DNA of 64,000 nt. Origin: Rhodococcus rhodnii. GTDB lineage: Bacteria > Actinomycetota > Actinomycetes > Mycobacteriales > Pseudonocardiaceae. Positions 32,552-40,579 of this stretch are shown one piece after another. The notes beneath the pieces are model-generated. The model did no database searches and was not told the DNA's origin. It was given only the letters and a program-made list of their open reading frames with translations. Within the stretch, counting starts at the first letter, position 1. Each line of letters begins with the position of its first letter. The stretch lies in the NCBI GenBank assembly GCA_000720375.1, contig JOAA01000023.1, forward strand, positions 1 to 64,000. Reading direction: 5' to 3'. The position numbers and the translations under genes are program-made.

Positions 32552-33951
32552 GAAGCACCTCCCGGGACCGGATCGAGCGGGTGCCCATGGGCCATGCACA
32601 CCTTGGAGCCGGGTGGGGACAAGGTCTTGCACTTCGGGCATCGGATCGGCTCGCCGTCTCGGCGGACCGGCTGCTGAGGTGATTTGCCGGATTGTCCCGA
32701 AAGGTCGGAGAAGATCAGCGAGAACCCGTCCCGTTGCTGGACCGAGTCCTTGATCCGGACGACCCCGCCCGTCGCGTCCTCGATGTCCACCAGCCGACGC
32801 AGCCGACGCAGGACCTCCTCGTTGCCCAGTTCCGTGGCGATCCTGGCGGCCTCGCCCCACGCGCGGGCGGCGGCATCCATGTCGCCCTCGCCGTAGTGCG
32901 CCCAGCCCTCGCCGAGCTTCTTGCTGAGCCTGGCCTGCACGGTGTGCCGCTCGACCTTGTCGTCGATCCGGGTGGACAGGGTCACGTCGGCGGTGATGTG
33001 CCCGAGGATCGGCAACGGATCGGGCAGCGCGCCCACGTCGTCGTCGGTCGCCAGCTCCACCCGGCCGAGTTGCAGGTCCTGCCCTTGAGGTCGGTTGGTG
33101 AGGTCGTCAAGCCGCAGGCAGATCAGGAATTCGCGGGTCTCGGGCCCCCACGAGCCGGTCGACACCTCCACGCCACCGCCTGCCGGGTCCTGGCCGACGA
33201 GCTCCATCTCGGTGGGCACGACCTGCCGGACGAACTCGACCCGGGCGAACGGCGGGGTGACGATCCGCAGTCTCAGCTCACGCACCGACTTGCCCATGGC
33301 CGACTGGATGATCCGGCCGAAGTCGGCGGCCAGCTCGACGTCCTCGACCACGGCGTCCGCGGTGCCGTGCAGCACCGTCGCGATCCGCCGCAGGTCCTCC
33401 GGTTCCCAGTCGTCGCCGATTCCCCTTGCGTCGCAAGTGAAACGGTCCCGGCATTCGTCGAGGACCCGGTTCAGCGTCGCCTGCGACTCGCCTTGGTTGA
33501 TCCCGTCGGTCAGCAGCAGCGCGTGCCGGATCGCGTTCGGATGCCGGGCCAGCAACCGGTTCGCCAGCGCCAGCCAGGTGCTCATCGCGGTGCTGCCGTT
33601 GGCGGTCAGGTTCGCCGCGACGGCTTTCGCTCTCGCGCGCGTCTCGGGATTGGCCGCACACAGCTCCTCGGTCACCGGGTATCGCATGGTCGCCCGCTCG
33701 GTGCCCGCCACGATCGCGAACAACGTGCCATCTTTGAGCAGATCGATCGCCGCCGCCGCGGCGCGCCGGGCGTTGACGATCTTCGTAGGCGGCCAGTCCA
33801 TGGAACTGGAGCAGTCCACCAGCAGCACCTCGGCCGCGGCCACCGGTTCGGCCGGCATGCCCTCGGCCCGCACGACGAGCACGGCGTGCGCAAAGTTGTC
33901 CGAAGTGGACAGATACTTGTTCTGGCTCAGCTCAACGGAGAACGAGGTCAC
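32548..33951 (-). CDS. von Willebrand factor A domain protein with C-terminal zinc ribbon-like motif
   Basis: This is a 467-aa protein. The vWA fold has an intact MIDAS: D-x-S-x-S at D46-S50 (LLVDCSSSMD), the Thr in TANGSTAMSTW and the Asp in LLLTDGINQG. A beta-rich middle part (about 220-370) and a helical region follow. The C-terminus has CPKCKTLSPPGSKVCMAHGH, a possible Zn-binding ribbon also seen in PknG-associated vWA proteins. The start was set at the GTG at 33951 because it overlaps the kinase stop as GTGA and gives MTSFSVELSQNKYLS, the usual family N-terminus; GTGs at 33954 and 33963 are alternatives. It probably binds a partner in a metal-dependent way. Confidence 0.88.
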   Translation of the reverse strand: MTSFSVELSQNKYLSTSDNFAHAVLVVRAEGMPAEPVAAAEVLLVDCSSSMDWPPTKIVNARRAAAAAIDLLKDGTLFAIVAGTERATMRYPVTEELCAANPETRARAKAVAANLTANGSTAMSTWLALANRLLARHPNAIRHALLLTDGINQGESQATLNRVLDECRDRFTCDARGIGDDWEPEDLRRIATVLHGTADAVVEDVELAADFGRIIQSAMGKSVRELRLRIVTPPFARVEFVRQVVPTEMELVGQDPAGGGVEVSTGSWGPETREFLICLRLDDLTNRPQGQDLQLGRVELATDDDVGALPDPLPILGHITADVTLSTRIDDKVERHTVQARLSKKLGEGWAHYGEGDMDAAARAWGEAARIATELGNEEVLRRLRRLVDIEDATGGVVRIKDSVQQRDGFSLIFSDLSGQSGKSPQQPVRRDGEPIRCPKCKTLSPPGSKVCMAHGHPLDPVPGGAS

Positions 33952-36206
33952 CACCAGCTCCACGGTCGGATCGAGTTGGCCCGGTCGATCAGGACGTCGT
34001 GCGCCTGCCGGTCGCGGGCGTGCTTGGCCAGCTCCTGGTAGGACTTCTCCAGCAGATTCCGCAATCCGTCCTCGCTGACGTCCTCGGCGACGGCATCGCC
34101 CAGCTGCGGCGCGTCGGGCCTGGAGCGCCACACCCGCCTCAGCGCGGCTTCGCGCAGCAGAGCCACCATCCGCTGCCGGGCCTCGCCGTCCGATTCGCCG
34201 CCGTCCAGGAACAACTTGGGCAGCCGGTCGGCGGCGTTGTTGATGTCATCGGCCTCCGGATCGATGTCATCGGCGCCCGGCTTCGGGTTGGTCAGCCGAG
34301 CCAGCAGGATCCGGACCGCCGCGATCTTGGCCGCGTAGTAGTGCCGGGACACCCGGGGCAGTCCATCCAGAATGGACACTGCTTCGTCCCGTTCGCCTTG
34401 CCGCAGCGCGATCCTGGCCAACCCGAACACGGCGCTCGCCTGCCGGTCGTCACGCCTGCGCACGGCGTTGTAATACTTGCGCGCGCCCGCGGCGTCACCG
34501 AACTGTTCCAGGCAGAAGCCGATGGCCAGCTTGGGAATCTCCTCACCGGGCAGCAACGTGTAGCACCTGCGGAACCGGTCTTCGGCGAGCGCCACCTCAC
34601 CCTTCGCCAGCCGCAGCAGGCCCTCGTGCCACGCGATCCGCCAGTCGTAAGCCACTCGCCCGCCGAGGTTCTGCTGTGCCAGCGTGATGTGCTGCTCGGC
34701 ATCGGCCAACTCGCCCAGCTCCAGATGCGCCCTGGCCGCCGCCAGGTTGAACTCGACCGAGTGCGCAAGGTGCCCGCCTTGTTCGACGTACTCACGCAGC
34801 CGTTTCCGTGGCTCAGCCAGCACTCTGGTGGTGGACAACAGGTCGGCCGCCGGGTCGTTCTCGTCGATCCAGGGAAGTGGCAGCCGGCCGGCGGCCGACG
34901 CCGGGCCGGGCAGACCGTCGTCGATCGCGTCGTCCGGCACGCCGTCTTCGATCTTCCTGACCAGGTTCGCGGTCCACCGCTCCGAGCTGGGGACCGCGCC
35001 AAGACCGGTGTCCAGCAACTCGACCATGTCCTCGAAACGGGCGGACGGCACCGCCCGTGCGTGCTCGTCACGCAGGGAAAGCAGCTCGCGGTGCACACCG
35101 TCCAGCTGCTCGAGCATCTCCCTGGCCGAGGCGAACCGCTCGTCGTACTTCCCGACGGCCCTGGCGATCAGCAGCTCGAGGGACTCAAGGCCGACGGCCA
35201 TCCGATCCGGCTCCGGTTCCCGGCTCTTGGCCTCCTTGAGCAACATCGCCAGCGTCATGCCCACGGTGCGCACGTCGGATCGGACGGTCAGCCCCTTGGT
35301 CTCGAGCTCCTCGATGTCCACGAACTTCTCCGTGACGACCCTCACGCTGTCGTGGTCGCCGATCGCCCTGGTACCACCAAGGTCGATGATCTTGACGCGC
35401 GTACCGGCGTGCATCACGTTGTCCGGCTTCATATCGCAGTAGAGCAGGTTCTCTTCGTCGTGCATGTGCGCCAGGGCCGACAGGATCCCGTGCCCGTAGG
35501 CGGTGACGTCCTCCAGCCGTAGCTCGACACCGGCCTGCAGAAGGTCCTGCAGGGTCTTGCCGGCGACGTACTCCATGACGATGTAGTGGTCGGCTTCGCC
35601 GGTGTCCGGGTCGGGATGCTCGGCGTAACCGACGATCCGCACGATGTTCGGGTGGTTGAGCCGGGTCAGCGCGTCCCGTTCGACCACTGCCAGGTTCAGC
35701 CGCTGCGCGTGCGTGGGGTTGATCATTCCCTTGAGCACGACGTAGGTGTCCCGCAGTTCCCGGTCCTTGGCCAGGTAGATCCAGCCCATCCCGCCTGCGG
35801 CCAGGAACCCGCGCACCTCGTAGCGATTGGCCACCACCTCGCCGCGCTTGAGCTTGAGCACGAAGGAGAACGGAGTCTGGCAATAAGGACAGACGCCTCT
35901 CTGCATCGGCGGCTGGCTCCCGATCCGCCTGCCGACTTCGGCACGGCAGGCGGGGTTGGCGCAGAACTGACGGTCCTCCTTGTAGACCGGGTCGGCCTGC
36001 AGGTTGGCTTCCGGATCGCCGACTTCGACGGGAGGAAGCGAGTACAGCTCGTCGGCCGCGAACGTGCCGCTGTACGAGCTCGGGTCGCTGCGCTTCGATT
36101 CGGTCGGGGTGGACTGCGTGCTCACCGGTGGCGCGACCCGGCGACGGCCACAGATGTCACAGAATCCCGTGACGCCGACTGGCTTTCCACAGCAGGTCAG
36201 TGTCAT
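33948..36206 (-). CDS. PknG-like serine/threonine protein kinase with zinc motifs and TPR tail
   Basis: This 752-aa cytoplasmic kinase has PknG architecture and length (M. tuberculosis PknG is 750 aa). Two Cys-pair groups (C5/C6, C16/C19 and C82/C87, C106/C109) precede the kinase fold, the second like the PknG rubredoxin-type site. Kinase motifs: glycine loop GFLAAGGMG (about 133-141), Lys159 (VVLKG), catalytic loop YCDMKPDNV with Asp258 and Asn263, and metal Asp275 in IDLGGTR. As in PknG the HRD and DFG motifs are changed (YCD, DLG). TPRs fill about 490-740 (DAEQHITLAQQNL and others). Its start follows the protease stop by 10 nt and its stop overlaps the vWA start. In mycobacteria PknG phosphorylates the FHA protein GarA to control glutamate metabolism; no FHA gene is present here. 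Confidence 0.92.
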   Translation of the reverse strand: MTLTCCGKPVGVTGFCDICGRRRVAPPVSTQSTPTESKRSDPSSYSGTFAADELYSLPPVEVGDPEANLQADPVYKEDRQFCANPACRAEVGRRIGSQPPMQRGVCPYCQTPFSFVLKLKRGEVVANRYEVRGFLAAGGMGWIYLAKDRELRDTYVVLKGMINPTHAQRLNLAVVERDALTRLNHPNIVRIVGYAEHPDPDTGEADHYIVMEYVAGKTLQDLLQAGVELRLEDVTAYGHGILSALAHMHDEENLLYCDMKPDNVMHAGTRVKIIDLGGTRAIGDHDSVRVVTEKFVDIEELETKGLTVRSDVRTVGMTLAMLLKEAKSREPEPDRMAVGLESLELLIARAVGKYDERFASAREMLEQLDGVHRELLSLRDEHARAVPSARFEDMVELLDTGLGAVPSSERWTANLVRKIEDGVPDDAIDDGLPGPASAAGRLPLPWIDENDPAADLLSTTRVLAEPRKRLREYVEQGGHLAHSVEFNLAAARAHLELGELADAEQHITLAQQNLGGRVAYDWRIAWHEGLLRLAKGEVALAEDRFRRCYTLLPGEEIPKLAIGFCLEQFGDAAGARKYYNAVRRRDDRQASAVFGLARIALRQGERDEAVSILDGLPRVSRHYYAAKIAAVRILLARLTNPKPGADDIDPEADDINNAADRLPKLFLDGGESDGEARQRMVALLREAALRRVWRSRPDAPQLGDAVAEDVSEDGLRNLLEKSYQELAKHARDRQAHDVLIDRANSIRPWSWW

Positions 36207-36216
36207 CACTGGGTCA

Positions 36217-37719
36217 TCACTGACCTTCCCCAAGGCGGCGTCGCACCGCGCGCACGTACTCGTCGACCCGAGCCTCGGCGATCTCCAGGTCGCACGGATA
36301 CGCGTCGAGCGCTTCCCGCGCGGCGCCCAGAAGTCGTTCGAGCTCTTCATCCTCCAACAGCCCATGCTGCACAGCCCTGGCGTTGTAGCCGGCCAGCAGA
36401 CCTCGCAGCCGCTCGTACACCAGCATCGCCGCGTCCGCTTCCCTGTCGACCTGCTCGACCTGGTCGAGACAATCGTTGAGTTCGCGCTCGAAGCGTTCCA
36501 CCGCGCGGCGTAAGCGATCCGGCTCTTTGTGGTCGACGCTGCTGCGCAACGCCGCGAGCGGCAGTTGGAGCTCGGCGGCCAGTGCGGACAGTTCGGTGAT
36601 CTTGGGTGACGGACGCAGCCGTGCCTGTACCCGGCGGCGTCGTGTCCTGGCAAGGTCCTCGCGCTGGGCGAGATCCGCGACGCCTTCGGTGAGCGCATCG
36701 ATCCGGACACGCAACGCGTCCCGCTGCCGCTGCCGAACCAGCCTGGCTGTGGGCGAATCCTCCTGGCTCAACCGCACCACGACCGTGGCTCCGTTGCGGA
36801 CCATCGGGCCGACCACGCTGTCGAGCACCTTCTCGGGCTCCTGGGCCTGTTCGATCCCGTTCACGCCGACCGGCTCCGAGCCGCGTGGTTCGGACGTCGG
36901 CGTGTCCCGCAGGACCCGGTACACCTCGTTGGCCGACTTCCCAGCCGCATCCACCACATTGGGCACCTGGATGCCCGCGACGGCAGCCTCGTCGTGCGGG
37001 CCGACGGCGATCAGGATGGCGCCCGCCGGCGGGACCCAGCGGTCACAAGGGATCTCCGGCCCGAGCCACTTGCGCAATGCCGGCAGGTACTCCGCGACCA
37101 CGTCGACCGGGATCATCCACGCCAGGTGGGACAGGTCGCTGTGATAGGCGATCGCCGCGATGCCGACCACCGCGCCAGTGCGTTCGTCGACCACTCCGGC
37201 GCCACTGAACCCAGGACGGATGACCTCCCGTTGGGGCACCGAGTCGATCTGGATCCACTCCGCGCGCGGCCCAGCCAATCCGGACAGTACGGCCGAGGCG
37301 TAGATGCCGTACGCGCGCACATACGGGAAGCCGTACGAGTGGACAGTCCGACCGCGTGGACAGCGCAGGCGCCTCAGCCGCACCCTCGGCTCAGGCTGTA
37401 CCGCGCGATCCATCCGTAGCAGGGTCACGTCCCCGCGGTCGTCCTCAGTCGGCGGAACCCAACAGCCAGGCATGACCTGGGCCTTCGCGGGCTTGTCCTC
37501 GCCGATCATCTCGACGATGACGGCAACCTCGGGGGTGTCGGAGCCGGGCTTGTAGCCCTGCGCCTTCTGGATGACGTGGGCGCAGGTCAGCACCACACCT
37601 TCGGTCAGCACGACTCCCGCACCCAGGATTTCCCCGGTGTCCTCGTCGCGCAGGCACGCCCGCCAGGGTTCGGACTCGTCCCGTTGCGGGCGTAGGGCGC
37701 TCTCCCCTGTGTTACTCAC
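36217..37719 (-). CDS. Cytoplasmic trypsin-like serine protease with coiled-coil C-terminus
   Basis: This is a 500-aa protease and the first gene of the kinase operon. The chymotrypsin-fold triad is visible: His48 (LTCAHVI), Asp97 (RGDVTLLRMD) and Ser172 (RPGFSGAGVVD). No signal peptide or membrane segment precedes it, so it acts inside the cell. About residues 220-320 resemble a degenerate PDZ-like module (AVAGIQVPNVVDAAGKSANE, then ATVVVRLSQ). Residues about 325-500 form a long charged coiled coil (ERFERELNDCLDQVEQVDRE), suited to partner binding. The GTG at 37719 is chosen; upstream codons have unlike composition. Such trypsin domains in STAND/kinase loci are thought to be activated by partner signals and cut a specific target. 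Confidence 0.88.
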   Translation of the reverse strand: MSNTGESALRPQRDESEPWRACLRDEDTGEILGAGVVLTEGVVLTCAHVIQKAQGYKPGSDTPEVAVIVEMIGEDKPAKAQVMPGCWVPPTEDDRGDVTLLRMDRAVQPEPRVRLRRLRCPRGRTVHSYGFPYVRAYGIYASAVLSGLAGPRAEWIQIDSVPQREVIRPGFSGAGVVDERTGAVVGIAAIAYHSDLSHLAWMIPVDVVAEYLPALRKWLGPEIPCDRWVPPAGAILIAVGPHDEAAVAGIQVPNVVDAAGKSANEVYRVLRDTPTSEPRGSEPVGVNGIEQAQEPEKVLDSVVGPMVRNGATVVVRLSQEDSPTARLVRQRQRDALRVRIDALTEGVADLAQREDLARTRRRRVQARLRPSPKITELSALAAELQLPLAALRSSVDHKEPDRLRRAVERFERELNDCLDQVEQVDREADAAMLVYERLRGLLAGYNARAVQHGLLEDEELERLLGAAREALDAYPCDLEIAEARVDEYVRAVRRRLGEGQ

Positions 37720-37825
37720 AACACACCGAACTTTATGAGCGTTGCCCAGGTCGTGACCGCGTTTTCGGCACACCGCCACCCGAATGGGCCAGTGCTCGAC
37801 TTCAAGTGGCCTTGAACTCTCGGCT

Positions 37826-37838
37826 TATCATCCGCATC
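37826..37838 (+). promoter_or_regulatory. Probable -10 element of a leaderless mobA-moaD transcript
   Basis: TATCAT at 37826-37831 is followed by 7 nt and then the GTG at 37839. The same spacing is seen at other leaderless starts in this window. A good -35 is not visible, so confidence is moderate. The divergent protease gene starts 119 bp away. Confidence 0.45.
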
Positions 37839-38687
37839 GTGCGGAGTGCAGCGGGTGTTGTCCTGGCCGGTGGCCGATCCACGCGGATGGGCCGTCCCAA
37901 AGCCGGGTTGGCGTGGCACGGTTCGACGTTCCTCTACCGCACGGCTGCCCTGTTGGGCCGGACGGTCGACGGGCCGGTCGTCGTGGTCGCCGCACCGGGC
38001 CAGACCTTGCCTGAACTCCCTGCGGGCGTCGCGGTCGTCGAAGATCCCGTGGAAGGCCTCGGCCCCATGCAAGGCGTGGCCGCCGGACTCGCTGCCGTGG
38101 CCGACCGATCCGACACAGCCTTCGTCTGCTCCACGGACATGCCCTTCCTGCACCCCGCGTTCGTGCGGCGAGTCCTGCGCGGCCTGAACGACACCAAGGC
38201 CGACATGCTGCTGCCGTTCGCACGCGGCTTCCGGCAGCCGCTGGCCGCTGGATATCGGACGTCCCTCGCGGAGTTGATCACCAAGCTGATCGGTGAAGGG
38301 GACCTGCGGCCGGGCATGCTCGTCAAGCACTGTGAAGTGGCGCAACTCGACGACGCGCAGCTGCTGGATGACAGCGCTCTCAAGCGGCTTGATCCGGATC
38401 TGGAGTCCGTTCTCAACATCAACACGCCTGAGGACTACGACGCGGCACGTAACCGCCCGTCGCCCACGGTCACCGTCGAACGGTTCGGCGCGTTGGCCGG
38501 GCAAGGCGGGCATCGGCCGGTCGACATTCAGGCCGCCACGCTGGGTGCAGCGGCCGAGCGGGTCGGGCTGGAACTCAACCGGCATGTTGTCGCCGCGGTG
38601 AACGGCGACCAGGTCACGCGGGACGCCAAATTGCCTCTCGTAGCAGGCGATTCAGTGGCGTTCCTCTCGGCCGACGCCGGCGGCTGA
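37839..38687 (+). CDS. MobA-like molybdenum cofactor nucleotidyltransferase fused to a MoaD-like sulfur carrier
   Basis: This is a 282-aa two-domain protein. The N-terminal ~200 residues are a MobA-type NTP transferase: VVLAGGRSTRMGRPKAGLAW binds the nucleotide and metal, STDMPFLHP is the DxP-type active-site segment, and LNINTPEDY closes the domain. Residues about 208-282 form a MoaD/ThiS ubiquitin-like fold with VERFGALAGQGG and VVAAVNGDQVTRD, ending in Gly-Gly, the thiocarboxylated terminus that donates sulfur to molybdopterin. One polypeptide thus covers both dithiolene synthesis and nucleotide attachment. The GTG at 37839 is preferred (MRSAAGVVLAGG) over the upstream GTG 37806. The gene heads the pterin-metal operon; its stop overlaps a possible AOR start. 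Confidence 0.88.
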   Translation: MRSAAGVVLAGGRSTRMGRPKAGLAWHGSTFLYRTAALLGRTVDGPVVVVAAPGQTLPELPAGVAVVEDPVEGLGPMQGVAAGLAAVADRSDTAFVCSTDMPFLHPAFVRRVLRGLNDTKADMLLPFARGFRQPLAAGYRTSLAELITKLIGEGDLRPGMLVKHCEVAQLDDAQLLDDSALKRLDPDLESVLNINTPEDYDAARNRPSPTVTVERFGALAGQGGHRPVDIQAATLGAAAERVGLELNRHVVAAVNGDQVTRDAKLPLVAGDSVAFLSADAGG

Positions 38688-38725
38688 TGAGCTTTTCGCC
38701 AGACCGAAGGCATACAGTTCTGAAC

Positions 38726-40528
38726 ATGGCGCCTGGTGGTTTCTTCGGACGGGCTCTGATCGTCGACGTCGACGCCCGGAGCGCGACCGGTACGCCGTTC
38801 GAGCTGGACGAGCGCGTGCTGCGGGCGTATCTGGGCGGTGTCGGCCTCGGCACGTGGCTGATGCATCGGCTGGCCCCGCCGCGGGTCGATCCCCTCGCGC
38901 CCGAGGCTCCGCTGGCGTTCGTGTTCTCCTCCTTGGTCGGCACGCCGCTCACCACGAGCGCGAAGTTCGCAGTGGTGGCGAAGTCCCCGTTGACCGGACT
39001 GCTCACGGACGCGCTGGCGTCCAGTCAGTTCGCCATCGCGGGCAAGCTGACCGGCCACGACGCGATCGTGATCCGCGGGCGGGCCACGGAACTGTCCGTG
39101 CTGCTGATCGACGGCGACGGGGCACGCCTTGAACCTGCGCCGGAACTCGCCGGGCTGCCCGCGTCGGAGGCGGAAACCCAAGCCAGGGAACGGTTCGGTC
39201 GTGGCTGGCGGACAGCCGCGATCGGTCCCGCCGGGGAACGGCAGGTCCGGTACGCGACGATCAGCCACGACGGCAGGCACGCCGGGCGCGGCGGCCTTGG
39301 CGCCGTGCTGGGCGCCAAGAACATCAAGGCCGTGCTGGTCCGCTCGGCGGCCAAGGTGGCGGTGGCCGACCAGGCCGGTGTCCTGAAAGCCGCCAAGGAC
39401 CTGCGGCAACGCAGCTTCGGTCCGGCGACCAAGAAGTACCGGGAACTGGGCACACTGGCGAACCTGCTGGCGTTCAACGCGGTCAGCACGCTGCCCACGC
39501 GCAACTTCACGGCCGCGACCTTCGAGGGCGCGCCGAAGCTGGCCGCCGAGGAGCTGCACGAGATGCGTGGCGTGGCGCGCAACAGCTGCGCGTCGTGCTC
39601 GATCGGCTGTGAGCACATCTACTCCCGCAAGGGTGGCGGCAGCCAGCGGATGGAGTACGAGAACGTCTTCGCGTTGGGCCCGTTGTGCGGGGTGTCCGAC
39701 CCGGATGACGTGTTCGCCGCGAGTGCCCGCTGCGACGAGCTCGGGCTGGACACGATCTCCGCGGGCGGCACGATCGCGTGGGCGATGGAGTGCGTCGAAC
39801 GCGGCCTGATCGACGAGCCCTGGCTGAGGTTCGGCGACGGCCAGGCGCTTCTGCGAGCCCTCGACGCCATCGGCGAACGATCCCCTGGCCTCGGCGAACT
39901 GCTCGCGCAGGGGTCCCGGCAGGCGGCAGCCCAGGTCGGACAGGGTTCGATCGACTTCGCGCCGCAGGTCAAGGGCCTGGAACTGCCTGGTTACGAGCCC
40001 AGGAGCCTGCAATCGATGGCGCTGGGCCTTGCCGTGAACGCCCGGGGCGCCGACCACAACCGTTCAGGCGCGTACGAGGCCGATCTGTCCGGCGACGTGA
40101 ACCGGTTCGACGGTGGTGCTGCCCATGTGGCCGCCGCGATCGGCACCGAGGACCGCGCCGCGGTGATGGATTCGATGATCCTGTGCAAGTTCCTCCGCGG
40201 CGTCTTCGAGGACCCGTTCACCGAGTGGGCCACGCTGTTGTCGCTGGTCACCGGGTGGGACATGGACGCGGACGAGCTACGGGCGGCGGCGCGGCGGATC
40301 GTGCGGGCCAAGCGGGCGTTCAACCTGCGGGAAGGCGCGACGGCGGCCGACGACACGCTGCCGTCCCGGATGTTGGAAACGCCGTTGGAACTCGCGTCCG
40401 GCCGAACGGCCACACTCACGGCTGACCGCTTGCAAACGATGATCAACGGTTATTACGTTGCGCGTGGGTTTGACGAGGCAGGACGGGTGACCACGGCTGA
40501 CTTGGCAGATCTGTTCCTCGATTCGTGA
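38726..40528 (+). CDS. Aldehyde:ferredoxin oxidoreductase (tungsten/molybdenum AOR family)
   Basis: This 600-aa AOR-family enzyme contains a bis-pterin metal centre and one [4Fe-4S] cluster; AORs interconvert aldehydes and carboxylic acids. Cluster ligands CASCSIGC give Cys288, 291 and 295, with a late Cys487 (MILCKFLRG). Other landmarks are GRALIVDVD at the start, HAGRGGLGAVLGAKNIKAVL and MEYENVFALGPLCG, the last typical of the family. The ATG at 38726 matches the family N-terminus and follows a TACAGT hexamer by 7 nt; the ATG at 38687, overlapping the previous stop, would add 13 unlike residues. AOR genes are mainly archaeal and anaerobic, so presence in an actinomycete beside a formate dehydrogenase and diaphorase is notable. 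Confidence 0.92.
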   Translation: MAPGGFFGRALIVDVDARSATGTPFELDERVLRAYLGGVGLGTWLMHRLAPPRVDPLAPEAPLAFVFSSLVGTPLTTSAKFAVVAKSPLTGLLTDALASSQFAIAGKLTGHDAIVIRGRATELSVLLIDGDGARLEPAPELAGLPASEAETQARERFGRGWRTAAIGPAGERQVRYATISHDGRHAGRGGLGAVLGAKNIKAVLVRSAAKVAVADQAGVLKAAKDLRQRSFGPATKKYRELGTLANLLAFNAVSTLPTRNFTAATFEGAPKLAAEELHEMRGVARNSCASCSIGCEHIYSRKGGGSQRMEYENVFALGPLCGVSDPDDVFAASARCDELGLDTISAGGTIAWAMECVERGLIDEPWLRFGDGQALLRALDAIGERSPGLGELLAQGSRQAAAQVGQGSIDFAPQVKGLELPGYEPRSLQSMALGLAVNARGADHNRSGAYEADLSGDVNRFDGGAAHVAAAIGTEDRAAVMDSMILCKFLRGVFEDPFTEWATLLSLVTGWDMDADELRAAARRIVRAKRAFNLREGATAADDTLPSRMLETPLELASGRTATLTADRLQTMINGYYVARGFDEAGRVTTADLADLFLDS

Positions 40529-40530
40529 TT

Positions 40531-40557
40531 GTATGGCGTATGTTGTATGCGGCATAC
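40531..40557 (+). promoter_or_regulatory. Heptad GTATG repeat operator before the formate dehydrogenase gene
   Basis: GTATG occurs at 40531, 40538 and 40545, exactly 7 bp apart, followed by the inverse CATAC at 40553-40557. The last two form GTATG-CGG-CATAC, a perfect palindrome, and GCGTATG (40536-40542) pairs with CATACGC (40553-40559) as a larger inverted repeat. TTGTAT at 40529-40534 could be a -35 box. The element lies in the 51-bp gap between the AOR stop and the dehydrogenase start, so it probably binds a regulator that gives the downstream genes separate control. Confidence 0.7.
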
Positions 40558-40579
40558 GCTCCAGCGACGGAGGTCAGCT

